Shown here one piece after another: positions 12,401 to 23,962 of a stretch of 64,000 nt of DNA. The stretch is from Xenopus tropicalis (lineage: Eukaryota > Chordata > Amphibia > Anura > Pipidae). How positions within the stretch are numbered: position 1 is the stretch's first letter; the number at the start of each line of letters is the position of its first letter. The notes under the pieces were generated by a model. It saw only the letters and a program-made list of their open reading frames with translations, ran no database searches and had not been told where the DNA came from. The stretch lies in NCBI RefSeq assembly GCF_000004195.4, contig NC_030679.2:146074243-146138242 (forward strand). The letters are read 5' to 3'. Both the position numbers and the translations under genes were made by a program.

Positions 12401-14253
12401 CACTCAAAAATTGCAAAAGAAAAGAAAATTTTATTAAATACAAAACAGAAAATAAAGCCCAATGCGTTTCAAACCAACAATGGGTCTTCCTCATTCTTTT
12501 TTCCCCTGATGAAGACCCATTATTGGGTTGAAACACGTTGGGCTTTATTTTCTATGTTTTGTATTTAATAAAATTTTCTTTTCTTTTGCAATTTTTGAGT
12601 GTGCAGACACTTTTTTGCTTATGCCTTTATTTTACATGGCAGCGGTTTTTTTTTTTTTCTTCCTTTGACGCGACTTTTGCAAATTTTTCAACTTTTTTGC
12701 AAATTGCAAAATTAGATTCGCCAAGTGAAAATCGGCGCTATAGTAGCGCTAAATAAGCTTGCACAGAAGGCCTGCTCGAGGAAACTGCAATCTCATTTTC
12801 AAATTTCAAATTTGAAGATTCACATTTCACTTCGATTTGCAAAAAAAGGAAAGACGGGAACAGCGGTGCAAAATTTAAGCGTTTAGGGGAAAACATGCGC
12901 AAAACAAAAAATATGCGCTGCACAAACTTTATATATGAGCCCCAGTGTGTTTTTAAAGAGGAGCGGTGTCTTCTTGGGGTAACAGGTTAATGGTGAAGTC
13001 AATGGGGGTTGCACCCTGATGTTTGGTTTTGTTTTTCTTTAGTGTAAAGGTGGACTTTTTTTTACCTGTATGGCAATATAATATATTCATATTTCAATAC
13101 TGATGATTCAGTACTCAGTCCCATATTTCTATATAATCCTTGTTTGATTTCAATAGGTTCCTCTGTCCAAGTGCAGCCCAAGCTGTACATCTGGATTCAG
13201 GCAGATGATGGTACCCAGAAAACCATCCTGTTGCTATGAGTGTGCCCGGTGTCCCCAGGGGCAGATTTCAAACCAAACAGGTAGTGTAATCATTTGACTT
13301 GTTTCCTTGGATATTAATAACACGAAGATTACAACATTATTTTTGAGTTTCCAGATGCTGCGGAATGTCATCCATGTTCCTGGGACACGTGGCCCAATCT
13401 ACAGCAGGACAGATGCCTACCAAGGCCTACAGAGTTCCTTTCCTATGAAAAACCTTTGGGTTACAGCTTAGCAGCCATTTCCATCTTCTCTTCCCTGATC
13501 CCACTTATAATGTTAGCAGTTTTCATTTATTATAAAAAGACACCAATAGTCCGAGCCAACAACTACTCCCTTAGCTGCCTTCTCCTGCTTTCCCTGTTCC
13601 TCTGTTTCCTTTGCTCTTTAGGGTTCATTGGTTACCCACAACCTGAAAAGTGCCTTCTGCGCCAGGTGGCATTTGGGATGGTTTTTGCCCTCTGCATCTC
13701 CTGTGTTCTGGCCAAAACTATTACTGTAATTATTGCCTTTAATGCAACCAAACCAGGCAGCAGGTTAAAACAGTGGATAGGCTTAAAGGTGTCCTACTGT
13801 GTTACTGTCCTTTGTGTATTTGTTGAGTTTTGTATGTGTATGATATGGCTGATCTACTTTCCTCCCTTCCCTGAACTTGACACTAACACTAAACCAGGAA
13901 TTATTATTGTTAACTGCAATGAAGGGTCAGCTGCTGCTTTCTGGTGCATGCTGGGATACCTTGGACTCTTGGCCACCATCAGTTTCATTGTTGCCTTCCT
14001 GGCCAGACGCCTCCCTGACAGTTTCAATGAAGCCAAATTGATCACATTCAGTATGTTGGCTTTCCTTAGTGTGTGGGTGTCTTTTATCCCAGCCTATCTC
14101 AGTGCCCGGGGCATGTATACTGTGGCAATGGAGGTCTTTGCCATCCTGTCTTCCAGTTGGGCAATGGTGGGCTGTATCTTTGTGCCAAAAATGTTTATAT
14201 TATTGTTCAAACCCCACCTGAATTCCAGAGAACATCTTATAAGAAATGAATGA
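6500..14253 (+). CDS. Complete V2R-type family C GPCR (receptor B, 859 aa)
   Basis: Exons: 6500-6714, 8106-8397, 8517-9338, 10179-10406, 13157-13280, 13355-14253, all with GT/AG borders, phases 2,0,0,0,1 and an open joined frame of 860 codons. The start is the first ATG after the TATA box. Residues 1-20 are a hydrophobic signal segment. Residues about 25-519 are the Venus-flytrap domain with [13 protein letters not shown] and WVASEGW, the landmarks of amino-acid-binding family C receptors. Residues 520-582 are the cysteine-rich linker with all nine cysteines. Residues about 595-845 are seven helices. Expected role: cell-surface chemoreceptor of sensory neurons coupling to a G protein (family knowledge). 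Introns 1, 3 and 4 hold MITEs, a 101-bp repeat set and a CR1 remnant. No AATAAA was seen within about 350 bases after the stop. The individual ligand is unknown. Confidence 0.9.
6951..7350. mobile_element. hAT-like MITE (TAGTGATGAGCGAA family) in intron 1 of receptor B
   Basis: A clean 400-bp copy: TAGTGATGAGCGAATT at the left, ATTCGCTCATCACTA at the right, and target duplication GTTATTTC (6943-6950) / GTTATTTT (7351-7358). The interior is a run of GCGGTCGCGTCAAAAA-like and GGGCGACAAAAA-like units. Confidence 0.85.
9380..10120. repeat. About 101-bp repeats (CCAGTTGTTTTAGACTTAAT) in intron 3 of receptor B
   Basis: The unit CCAGTTGTTTTAGACTTAAT...CATGGCCTGGATGAATGAGA recurs with starts at 9532, 9632, 9733 and 10052. 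The last interval is lengthened by a 210-bp element at 9809-10018. An inverted partial copy begins the block (about 9380-9425). It is related to the CAACTGGACTTG repeats at 19609, 32560, 38733 and 41664. Confidence 0.75.
9809..10018. mobile_element. Short GC-rich hAT-like MITE nested in the intron repeat
   Basis: The element starts CAGGGGCAGGCC and ends GGTTCCGGCCCTG-like (TTCCGGCCCTG). It has a perfect 8-bp target duplication GACAATAG at 9801-9808 and 10019-10026. It is more GC-rich than its surroundings. A related 3' end (CTTCTGCCTCCCCCTGGTTCC) is seen near 7817-7837. Confidence 0.75.
10720..11250. repeat. About 61-bp minisatellite grown from CR1 sequence
   Basis: About nine units contain CATTCCCCAACCTCACTGCC and GAGGAACCCCCTACCCAAC. 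The single-copy counterpart in the other CR1 copy (about 53930-53975, opposite strand) shows the unit came from within the LINE 3' region. The proline-rich open frames ([21 protein letters not shown]) are artefacts of the repeat. Confidence 0.85.
11386..11715. mobile_element. hAT-like MITE inserted into the CR1 remnant
   Basis: The ends are TAGTGATGAGTGAATT and GATTTGCTCATCACTA-like, with target duplication ATCATGTC (11378-11385) / ATCACGTC (11716-11723). The flanking CR1 sequence continues on both sides (compare the CATGATTACTCTGTACAAG region near 53778), which proves the order of insertion. Confidence 0.85.
12107..12730. mobile_element. Fold-back element with a hammerhead-like core nested in a decayed MITE
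   Basis: A MITE left end (TAGTGATGAGCAAATT, 12111 on) is broken by a large inverted repeat. Arms of about 100 bases lie at about 12390-12490 and 12515-12615 (GTGTCTGCACACTCAAAAAT and its complement). The right arm contains CTGATGA (12506-12512), a self-complementary GACCCA...TGGGTT stem and GAAAC (12530-12534). That is the layout of a hammerhead ribozyme core, known from Penelope-like retroelement repeats. The left arm lacks an intact CTGATGA. Whether it is an active ribozyme is unknown. Confidence 0.55.
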
Positions 14254-14589
14254 GACAACGAATAACAATATTAAGTACTGTACTATTCAACGGATACTAA
14301 GTTGGCTTTCTTGGAGAGAAGGTTGCCACGAGGCCAGCTAACTGCCGAAGGTATAAAATCATGAGCAATACATCTATTATATTGTTACCTATTAGGTATA
14401 TGATTATCATATACTGAGAAATTCACTTGAACTTTGGACTTTTGCCCATTTTTTTTCCAACCAAAACAATGCAATTCTTTCTATAGGTATTAGAACTATC
14501 ATGTAAATACAAATCCTGATATAAAGCTTATTGGTCTCATTGAGTAATGTAGGTGCGACCCGTATGTGCAAAAATGTGTGCAAACAACT

Positions 14590-15200
14590 AAAGGTTGTTG
14601 AGAGATTCCATTTCTCCCACGATCATCGTCCAGTTCCCCTTCTTCCCTTTGCCTCCAGATAGTTGGAAAGGCTTGTCTACAACCTCCTGGTCAAGCATCT
14701 CACTCACATATCCATTCTTGATCCCCCTGCAATCTGGTTTCCGCCCAAAACGCTCAACAGAAACTGCTCTCACCAAAGTAACCAATGATCTTCTTCTGGC
14801 AAAGTCTACAGGTCACCATTCCTGTCTCATCTTTCTAGATCAGTCCACAACCTTTAACACAGTTGACCTCTCACTCCTCCTAGATATTCTGTACTCAGCT
14901 GGCATTCATGATACTGCCCTTGGTGTAAATCTTATCTTTGTGACCATTTCTTTAAAGTTGTCTTCTCTAACTCTTCTTCCACCTCATTTCCTCTCTCTGT
15001 TGGGGTTCCTCAAGGCTCTGTCTTAGGCCCCTGCTCTTCTCACTCTATACAACTTCTTCACCACTTCTATGCTGATGGCACTCAACGCAACCTGTCTACT
15101 CCTGACCTCTCTCCTTCTGTCCTTTCCCAAGTCACAGACTGTCTGCCATCTCCTCCTGGATGTTACAGCACAACCTGAAATAGAATTTTTCTAAAACAGA
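14590..15200 (+). mobile_element. L2-like LINE reverse-transcriptase remnant
   Basis: A decayed frame at 14595-15026 contains QSGFRPKRSTETALTKVTND and HSCLIFLDQSTTFNTVD, characteristic of the fingers/palm of L2-clade reverse transcriptases (F/LDLSxAFDTVDH motif). Downstream, GVPQGSVLGPLLF-like sequence is visible across frameshifts. It is truncated at both ends and inactive. Confidence 0.7.
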
Positions 15201-16240
15201 ATTTATTATATTTCCTCCAACATCCTCTCCTGTCCCTCTGGTCTCACACACACTCAATAACATCACCTTTCCATCAACTACACAGGCGCTGCCTAGGAAT
15301 TATCTAAGACTAACATCTGTTTTTTACAACATACATCCAAATCCTTGCCAAATCGTGTCATATTCATCTGCGCAACATGGACCAAATATGCCCTTGCCTC
15401 AGTTTAGACACAACAAAGCATTTATCCAGTTTCTTATCATCTCCTGCCTTGACTACTTGACTAAAAGTTGACTAAAGTTGTGCTCACCACTAAGTTTTAA
15501 ACCATTAGGCGGTGATGTGATAAGCCTGTGACCACAAAATTCATAAAGACAAAAAAAAGAGCCCCTCTGCACTCCCCCATTACCAATATATATAGTACAT
15601 TATGACAATCTGTGCATTAAGCTACCAAGAAATGCCCTTCCTGGTATAGTTTATACGGGATTAGTTGCCAGCTCCATGTTGTAGCTCCCACCCTTCGCAG
15701 CCACGGTCAGGTGATCCCAATGGGCCAATAAATGGACAACCATTCCGGAGGTTTAACCTTGAAAGCATGCAAGTTGCAGGTATGACGTACTACTTTGACG
15801 TAGTTGACCAGCTTAAAAATAGTGCTGTTGGCCTACTGAGCATGGCCTCAGATGATTAGAACAGATGATTAGAGTCTGCATTTGACAACTTTAAAAGTCC
15901 GGATCATTACTGTTATGGGGCTGCTAAACCTTTGGTCTGGTACAGTAACTTCAGTGTATAAAACACAACATCTCTAGCTATATATTTTTGAGCTTTGGTT
16001 TGCCCATATTCAGTGCATCATAACAATATAATAACACATATAATAATACATGACCTACATGCTGGAAAAAATTAGTGCAGACCTGGCTGACCTTTCAAAC
16101 CTGCCCCGTAGATATCTGGGCAATATCCTATTTATTGAGATGCAAAATTATATTTTGAAATGTTATTTCAGATAGGGAGTTGCTATTAAGATTTTCTGAA
16201 CTCATTATTGAATCCATTTAAACTCCCTGAGTAGTTGTGC
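15201..16240. other. Spacer between receptors B and C, nothing recognised
   Basis: No receptor exon, RNA gene or clear transposon border was found. The beginning may still be decayed LINE sequence. The short open frame at 15665-15859 has no recognisable motif and no supporting splice or promoter signals. Confidence 0.4.
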
Positions 16241-16304
16241 CTGGCGTAATTGCTGTGAAAGTCTGTGATCCCCAAGGCCTATGTCTTACTGCTGCCTATA
16301 AATT
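16223..16304 (+). promoter_or_regulatory. Core promoter of receptor C
   Basis: An upstream CTCCCTGAG (about 16223), a TAATTG site (16248-16253), the shared box ATCCCCAAGGCCT (16268-16280) and a TATA box TATAAATT (16297-16304) precede the ATG at 16398 by about 100 bases. Confidence 0.6.
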
Positions 16305-16397
16305 CAGCTCAGAAATCCCTGCTCAACGTATTCGATAATAAGAGTTTTTGTGCAAGGCAAGGAAAACCTGAAAGAGCTTCTTGGTTGTACATTAGAG

Positions 16398-19300
16398 ATG
16401 TTCCTCAAAGCCAACTGGTTTACCTTCTCCATGGCATGGATTTTGTGTACGTTAGCACTGGGGGTGAGCACCTCTTTGGACTTCACGTCTGGTTGCAGCT
16501 TGACCAGTGACAGCATTAGGGGCTATCTGAGCCGCACAGGAGATATTATTATAGGGGGAAACTTTATGATTCATCTGAGTAGGACTTACAATTACCTCGA
16601 TTTCACCCGTAAACCCCTAGAACTACAATGTGAGATGTAAGTAACAAAGTACCTATGATATTAACGTTAGAAGAAGAAGAGAACCCTACAGAGCTCTCAA
16701 AAGTGTTAGTGCCATCTGTGTTTAATGCCATTTGAGTTCACTGGTATGCCAGGAAGGGCAGAATATGTTGGTGGAATTCATAACGGTGCCCATATACTTT
16801 TTGAACCACCTGCTATGATCACCTAGGCCGACATGATAAACCCTACAGCTATCCCAATGTCTATTTGACATTTGGCCATGTCGGCGGCAGGTTTAGGGGC
16901 TGGGGGGCCCTGCTGCTATGGTATTTTATTTTTATTTTCTTTATTTATTGGTTTTACCTTTTGGTTTGAAGGTTACCTTAGCAACCAGTGATTTAAATGA
17001 TAGAGTGCCATGACTAACCAGAAATTGAGTACCAAGTATGTAAGATAAGGCAATAAAGGGCTTGGTCAACCTGATAGGATCTCAAAAGACATTTCAGGCA
17101 AAATATCTGAATAATGCCCATAGTAGCATGTTATTCCTGTATTTTAATTACTTTCCACCGGCCAAGGGTTCCCATGAGCTGCACATTAAATTATTTATAT
17201 AACTGATATTCTGAGACAATTTGCCACTGATTTTAATTTTTTACTTCAGTTATTTAGTTTTTTTCTTCAGCAGTTCTCCAGTTTGGAATTTCAGCAGCTG
17301 CCTGGTTGCTAGGGTCTGGTTTACCTTAGCAACCAGGCAGTGGTGTGAATGGGAGACTGGAATATGATTAGGACAGGATATGAATATAAAGATAAGGAAT
17401 AAAAAGTAACAATAATAATAAAATGGCAAGCTCAAGAGCAATAGTTTTCAGACTGCCGGGGGTCAGTGACCCCCATTTGAAAGCTGGAAAGATGCACAAG
17501 AAGAAGGCAAATAACTCAAAAACAATAAAAAAATAAATAATGCAGACCAATTGCAAAGTTGCTTAGAATTGGCCATTCTATAACATACTAAAAGTTAACT
17601 CCAGCAAACCATGAGGGTTTGACCTGGGAAAGGGACTTTGTCATCAGGGTTTCTCCATAACAGGGATAGATCCCAAGTTAATAGGGGAGATAAGCAATTT
17701 TAAAAATGTTGAGATTGAGAGATAATTGGTGGATGTAGAGCAGTGATCCCCAAACCATGGTTCCATGCTGATGTTGCTTCCAATGGCCTCAAAGTAGGTG
17801 CCATTTTTACAATTTGGTTTGGAGATGTTGGAGAAGTTTTGGAAGCCCAGAGACACAGTTTGACCCCAAGCAGAGCCTCCTGGAGGCCAGCAGTCCCCAT
17901 GGGGCTACCAAATAGCCAATCATTATTTGGCACCCCCAAAGAACGTTTTTCATGCTTGTGTGGCTCCCCAACACATTTTACATTGGAGTGTGGCTCATGA
18001 GTAAAAAAAGGTTGAGGATCCCTGATGTAGAGGAAGAGGAGATTTACAGGAGTTCCCTAAGGAGCTATTGATGTTCCTAACTGCTAAACAACCTTCAGTA
18101 GTGACCTTCTCAGTTATTCCATTCTCTTACTTATTGGGTTTGATGTTGGGTAAAGGGGTTTTATATACCCAAGGTTCTACTGTGGAGCAGACAGAGAAGG
18201 TGAACATCATTCCTTATATCTAATGCCACTTAATGACTAATTGTTTGTTAACATGGGTTAATGTTAATTACATTCAAAATAGTAATATTGCATTTGAACT
18301 CAGTTGTTCCCATTACAATCTGTACTTCTACAACAGGTTTGCTACAGAGTATTATCAGTGTATGCGTGCTCTTATATTTGCTGTAGAAGAGATTAATGCA
18401 GATCCTGATCTCCTTCCAAATGTGACTTTGGGCTACCAGATTTTGGACAAATGCATTACTTTGCAGCTAACGACCCAAACTGCTCTCTGGATGCTATCTG
18501 GTGGGCAAGAGATGACACCCAATTATCACTGTGGCCAAGGGCCACCTCTTGCTGGTATCATTGGTGACTCTGCTTCCACACATTCTATGCTTATGGCCCA
18601 GATCTTGGGACTCTACCGATACCCACAGGTAAGAGCAACAAACTAAATATAAAAGATGAAAAGTCAATTCAAAGTCTCATATTTCCTTTTTGATACTCCG
18701 ACAGATCAGTTATTTGTCAACCAACCCTATCCTCAGCGACCGCAACCTTTTCCCGTCATTTTTTCGTACTATACCAAGTGATGAATATCAAATGATAGGT
18801 CTTGGTCAGTTGATATCTCACTTTGGTTGGACTTGGGTTGGTCTCCTGGCCAATGACGATGACTATGGTCAGTTTGGAATGCAGATGGCCAAACAAGAGA
18901 TAGTTAGTCTTGGAGGGTGTGTGGCTTTTTCAGAAAATATAGTGATGGGTCAACCCAATAAGAATGCTCCACACATCGCCCGGGTCATTAAAGAGTCAAC
19001 TGCCAAGGTTGTGGTTGTCATAGCAACGGATCCTAACTTTGTGATTGTGGTAGAAGAGCTGTTGAGGCAGAATGTGACTGGAATCGTATGGGTTGCCAGT
19101 GAAGGTTGGGCAAACTCCGCTGTACTCTCTGAGAAACGATTCAGAGCCATTTTGAAGGGTGCCATTGGTTTTGCAATACATGGTGGACAAATGCCATCGT
19201 TCACCAAGTATCTCAACAGTCTCCATCCACTAAAAGATATTCATGACCCTTTTATAAAGGAACTCTGGGAGAAAACGTTCACTTGTAAATGGCCTGACCA

Positions 19301-22300
19301 GAATTATTTATATCAATGGGCTGATAATGCAACAATACAAGCTTGTACCGGGAATGAAAGGCTAGATACTGTACTAACTGAAGACTTTCATAGAATACCT
19401 CTCCACGTATATGCGGCTGTGTATGCGATGGCTTGGGCCCTACACAACTTGATTTATTGTAAACCTGGAGATGGACCATTTCATCATGGCGCTTGTGCCA
19501 ACATCTCTACGTTTCAGCCTTGGCATGTAAGAAATTAATGAAAAATCTGTTTGTATATATATTTAAGAGTTTTTGTGTCAAAAACAAACTCAAACTATAA
19601 TGTTTATCTTCTAGATTTGTATAAATAAATCTAAAGCAACTGGACTTGCTAAGTAATCATTGAAGATGTTTCACTACTCATCCGAGCAGCTTCTTCAGTT
19701 CAACTGACTGGTAGATTTGTAGTTTTTATTGATCAGATATGTTTCTACTTTCCAGCTACTCCACTACGTTAAAAATGTGAACTTCAAGACCAAAGAAGGA
19801 AGCCAAGTCTTTTTTGATGCAAAAGGGAACCCTCCAACCATCTATGATATTGTGAATTGGCAAGAGAGTGCCAAGGGCGCCCTGGAACAGGTTGGAATTG
19901 GGACTTACGACTTGAGCACTCCAGATGGGAAGGCCATGAAAGTGAATAGTGGTGACATTATATGGACCAATAATGAAACTCAGGTATGGAAATAAAATCC
20001 TTTTAATGTTCTTTTGATGAGAGACAATTCTTTTAATGAGAGACAATTCTTTTTGCGCGAGACAATTTTTTTGATGAGAGACAATTCTTTTGATGAAAGA
20101 CAATTCATTTTGGCGCAAAACAATTCTTTTGATGAGAGACAATTATTTTTGGAGCGAGACAATTCTTTTGATGAGAGACAATTCTTTTGATGAGAGACAA
20201 TTCTTTTGATAGGAGACAATTCTTTTGATAAGAGACAATTCTTTTGATAAGAGACAATTCTTTTTGGCACGAGACAATTCTTTTGATGATAGATAATCCT
20301 TTTTGCGCAAGACAATTTTTTTGATGAGAGACAATTCTTTTTGACATGAGAGACAATTCGTTTTGATGCTTGCGACAATTCTTTTGACAAGGGTGACAAT
20401 TTTTGGATGCAGGCAACAATTTTTGGACGTGGGTGACAAATTTTGCCCCTCTTGCAAAAAAAATCCACCAATGGCGAAACGCAGAAATTTGCAGTGAATC
20501 CATGCCTGGCAAATATTTTCACCCATTTTTTCACCCAGGGGCTTTAGCACTTGATTTTGAATCTGGAGTTAGGTGTAGAGCACAGCCAGACCCCAGACAC
20601 AAGAGCTTTTATAATGTGAAAGAGCCAGGGAATAAATACAGTTTCCTGTTATGGCCTACATCCACCCCGATATTGGAACTACTAAGAGGGGCATTTATTA
20701 AAGCTGAATTTTTTTGGTTTGGGTTTTTTTGATGCCAAAACATGATTTTGTGTGATTTTTTATGAGACGAAATCGTGACCAATCTGAATGCAAAAAAACA
20801 CTATCTTAAAACTGCTGAGATCAAGTAGACTTCAATGGCAGATGTCCCTTTTACAACTAGAATATCTTTCTTTGCTTCATGGTTTTAGAAGTTTTTGGGG
20901 TTGAAAAAGTCATAGTCCATGTTTTTTTTCCTTCGTGCTTCCTTTCTTGTCCTTCCTTCCTTGAGTTTCTGATAAATGACTGACATTGTGGAAATGAGTT
21001 TAGTCGTGGTTTAGATAAGCTATAAAACCACAAAAACCTGAATGTTGATAAATGGGCCCATTTCTGCACAAATGGAACATCATTTGCTTGGTGCTTGTGA
21101 AAAATAGAAGATGAATTGATATACTTTAAGGTGTCTTCCAGAAAATATCAATGTTTTATAATGGGTCTATGAAATGGGCACAGGTTTTTGGCAAGTACAA
21201 GAAGGCCAGAGCCAAGAGCACATTGGTCAAAGACTCATTTTAAAAAGGCAAATTCTCTAAAATCTACTATAAATATTAACAATAATGGTGTGAAGGAAGC
21301 AACTTGAGTGATAAACTTTCCTTTAATTATCTGCTGAAAGGGAAAAATCTACTTCATGTAGAGAAACAATTCCTGGTTATTAAAATTATTTTCATACCTT
21401 GGATTTGGCCCCAAACTGGACTGGTGGCACAGATGCACTAAGTGACTGTGATTCTGATATGAAACAAGGGGCTGGGCTACAAACTGGCTCAAAATGACCA
21501 CAAGGTTTTTTTTTTATTATAGTTTAAACCAACAGATAGTGTAGGTTATTCATACTCACCAACTGTATAACCATATGAATTGTTGATTACAATAATCACA
21601 TGTTTAATGTTTAATATTTCCTCACTATTTCTCTTTTTTTCCATTTCTGTAGGTTCCTATTTCTAAGTGCAGCCCGAATTGTCAAACAGGATACAGAAAA
21701 TTGATTGTACCAGGAAAGCCAATCTGCTGCTATGAGTGTGCCCGGTGTCCACAGGGACATTTTTCAAACCAAACAGGTACACTGAGAAAATGATTTTGTT
21801 GTTGCTGTTTTTTTTCCTTGAGAAATGTATATGACATAAAAATTGTATTGATGTTGCTCTTCAGATGCTGCGGAATGTCATCCATGTTCCTGGGACACGT
21901 GGCCCAATCTACAGCAGGACAGATGCCTACCAAGGCCTACAGAGTTCCTCTCTTTTCAAGAGCCACTGGGTTACAGCTTAGCAGTTGCAGCTATCTTCTC
22001 TTCTCTGTCTCCACTTACTGTTTTGGGGGTTTTTATTCATTATAAAAATACTGCAATAATCCGAGCCAACAACTACTCCCTTAGCTGCCTTCTCCTGCTT
22101 TCCCTGTTCCTCTGTTTCCTTTGCTCTTTAGGGTTCATTGGTTACCCACAACCTGAAAAGTGCCTTCTGCGCCAGGTGGCATTTGGGATGGTTTTTGCCC
22201 TCTGCATCTCCTGTGTTCTGGCCAAAACCATCACTGTTGTCATTGCCTTTAATGCAACCAAACCCGGCAGCAGGTTAAGAAAGTGGACAGGGATAAAGGT

Positions 22301-22775
22301 CTCCTACTGTGTCATTATCTTTTGTGTCTTTATTCAGTTATGGATTTGCATACTGTGGCTGTTATTTTTTCCTCCTTTCCATGAACTTGATTTAGATACC
22401 AAACCAGGATTTATCATAGTTACTTGCAATGAAGGGTCACCCACTGCTTTCTGGTGCATGCTGGGATACCTTGGCCTCTTGGCCTCCATCAGTTTCATTG
22501 TTGCCTTCCTGGCCAGACGCCTCCCTGACAGTTTCAATGAAGCCAAATTGATCACATTCAGTATGTTGGCTTTCCTCAGTGTGTGGGTGTCCTTTATCCC
22601 AGCCTATCTCAGTGCCCGGGGCATGTATACTGTGGCAATGGAGGTCTTTGCCATCCTGTCTTCCAGTTGGGCTCTGGTGGGCTGTATCTTTGTGCCAAAA
22701 TGTTTCATTGTATTGTTCAGACCCCACATGAACTCAAGAGATTATCTTATGGGAAAAGGAAGGAATCTAAAGTAA
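16398..22775 (+). CDS. Complete V2R-type family C GPCR (receptor C, 871 aa)
   Basis: Exons: 16398-16636, 18337-18628, 18705-19526, 19756-19983, 21653-21776, 21865-22775; joined frame 872 codons including the stop. The start at 16398 is the first in-frame ATG after the TATA box and opens a hydrophobic signal peptide (MFLKANWFTFSMAWILCTLA). The Venus-flytrap domain spans about residues 30-527, the nine-cysteine linker 528-590 and seven helices about 603-855. The amino-acid-site motif reads GDSASTHS, an alanine where the sisters have glycine; DDDYG and WVASEGW are kept. The loop in front of TM5 reads TCNEGS rather than [12 protein letters not shown] signals lie at 22804-22809 and 22872-22877. 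It is a sensory chemoreceptor by family; the ligand is unknown. Confidence 0.9.
17741..18024. mobile_element. hAT-like element (CAGTGATCCCCAACC family) in intron 1 of receptor C
   Basis: The ends CAGTGATCCCCAAACC and GGTTGAGGATCCCTG are inverted repeats. A perfect 8-bp target duplication ATGTAGAG lies at 17733-17740 and 18025-18032. It is the first of several copies of a non-coding family in the window. Confidence 0.8.
19609..19722. repeat. CAACTGGACTTG repeat fragment in intron 3 of receptor C
   Basis: ATAAATAAATCTAAAGCAAC followed by TGTTTCACTACTCATCCGAG, the same repeat as at 32560, 38733 and 41664. It lies in the same intron (3) and just after exon 3, as the related block does in receptor B. 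Confidence 0.65.
19995..20530. mobile_element. Degenerate TAGTGATGAGCGAA-family element with GACAATTCTTTTGATGA tandem core
   Basis: The right side keeps the family signature (CCAATGGCGAAACGCAGAAA, then ATCCATGCCTGGC) and ends near 20530. The left part (about 20010-20400) is a tandem array of units of about 18-20 bases around GAGACAATTCTTTTGATGA. The overlapping lysine/serine-rich frames on the minus strand are translations of this array. Confidence 0.65.
20531..21650. other. Rest of intron 4 of receptor C
   Basis: It contains a fold-back MITE-like segment (about 20690-21065) with GGGGCATTTATTAAAGCTGA at the left and TTGATAAATGGGCCCATTTC at the right. The remainder, to the exon 5 acceptor at 21652, shows nothing I recognise. 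Confidence 0.45.
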
Positions 22776-23279
22776 ATACATCACTTTTTCTAGAGCTTCT
22801 CAAAATAAACATTAATAATCATAATCAACATGTAATGAGTTTTGAGAATGCTTTTGTGCCACCATTTAAAGAATAAAGCACAACCTTTGGCTCCTCATAG
22901 GAAAGATAGAATATTTTAGCATTATGAAAAAAAAATAACTCAGAGAGTTGTGTTTAATGGAAAAAATGTTCAATGCTCAAGTATCAAGGAAAGTGTTCTT
23001 CATAGAAATTGATGGAATATATGGATATACCCTAAAACGTGAGCTATAAGGTGATGAGTATATTAAATAGGATATTATAGAGTTCCTTGAACTTTTGCTC
23101 AAATGAGGAATCTTCACAATCCAAGGATTGGTTCAGCATTATCTTCAATAAGTACTGACTATTTGAGGTAGTTAAGAATATTCTCGAGTTTATTCACATA
23201 TTCACATCAGTTTTTCCCCATGTTCTTTTTAATAGTGAAAAAACACAAATTTGAATTTTGATAAATTGGTCCCTTAGGT

Positions 23280-23954
23280 CAGTGTTTTTCAACCTTTTTT
23301 GGGCAAAGGCACACTTGTTTCATGAAAAAAATCACGAGGCACACCACCATTAGAAAATGTTAAAAAATTTAACTCTGTGCCCAGCAGCAGTGCCCCCCTA
23401 GTACACTGGTGCCCAGCAGCAGTGCCCCCCTAGTACACTGGTGCCCAGCAGCAGTGCCCCCTAGTACATTGGTGCCAAGAGCAGTGCCCCCCTAGTACAT
23501 TGGTGCCCAGCAGCAGTGCCCCCCTAGTACATTGGTGCCAAGAGCAGTGCCCCCCTAGTACATTGGTGCCCAGCAGCAGTGCCCCCCAGTACATTGGTGC
23601 CAAGAGCCAGCCCCCCTAGTACATTGGTGCCCAGCAGCAGTGCCCCCATAAGTCAGTGTGCCCCGTGGCCCCCCCTAATACATTGGTGCCCAGCAGCATT
23701 TTACTTCTGCTCTTCGGCGGCTTCAGCAGCATCTTCCCCTCACGCGCGCCGCCTCTGCACTTCTGCCTACACGCGACCGCACACAGGCCCTTTTATAACG
23801 TTGCGGCCCGTGCGTACTGACGTCACCCGTACACACGGGGCGCAACCAATGACAGGGCCCGGATTTTATTAAAGTACTTTGAAACTTTGAAAGTAAAAAT
23901 TGCGGCCCTGCCTACGGCACTAGTGTGCCGCGGAACAGTGGTTGAAAAACGCTG
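23280..23954. mobile_element. Minisatellite-bearing hAT-like element, copy 1
   Basis: The ends CAGTGTTTTTCAACCTTTTT and GGTTGAAAAACGCTG are inverted repeats. A perfect 8-bp target duplication CCTTAGGT lies at 23272-23279 and 23955-23962. Inside are about eight units of GTGCCCAGCAGCAGTGCCCC-CCTAGTACATTG (about 32-36 bases), followed by a GC-rich, CpG-containing segment (about 23700-23860). Nearly the same element lies at 25917-26680. Confidence 0.85.
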
Positions 23955-23962
23955 CCTTAGGT

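Noticed and set aside
19980..20550. Lysine/serine-rich frames on the minus strand (135-184 residues)
   Set aside because: They translate GACAATTCTTTTGATGA repeats in different frames; no protein signature.
23579..23872. Small protein frame duplicated at 26122-26574
   Set aside because: The frame spans the minisatellite and GC-rich part of a non-coding hAT-like element; the shared C-terminal sequence reflects the shared transposon.
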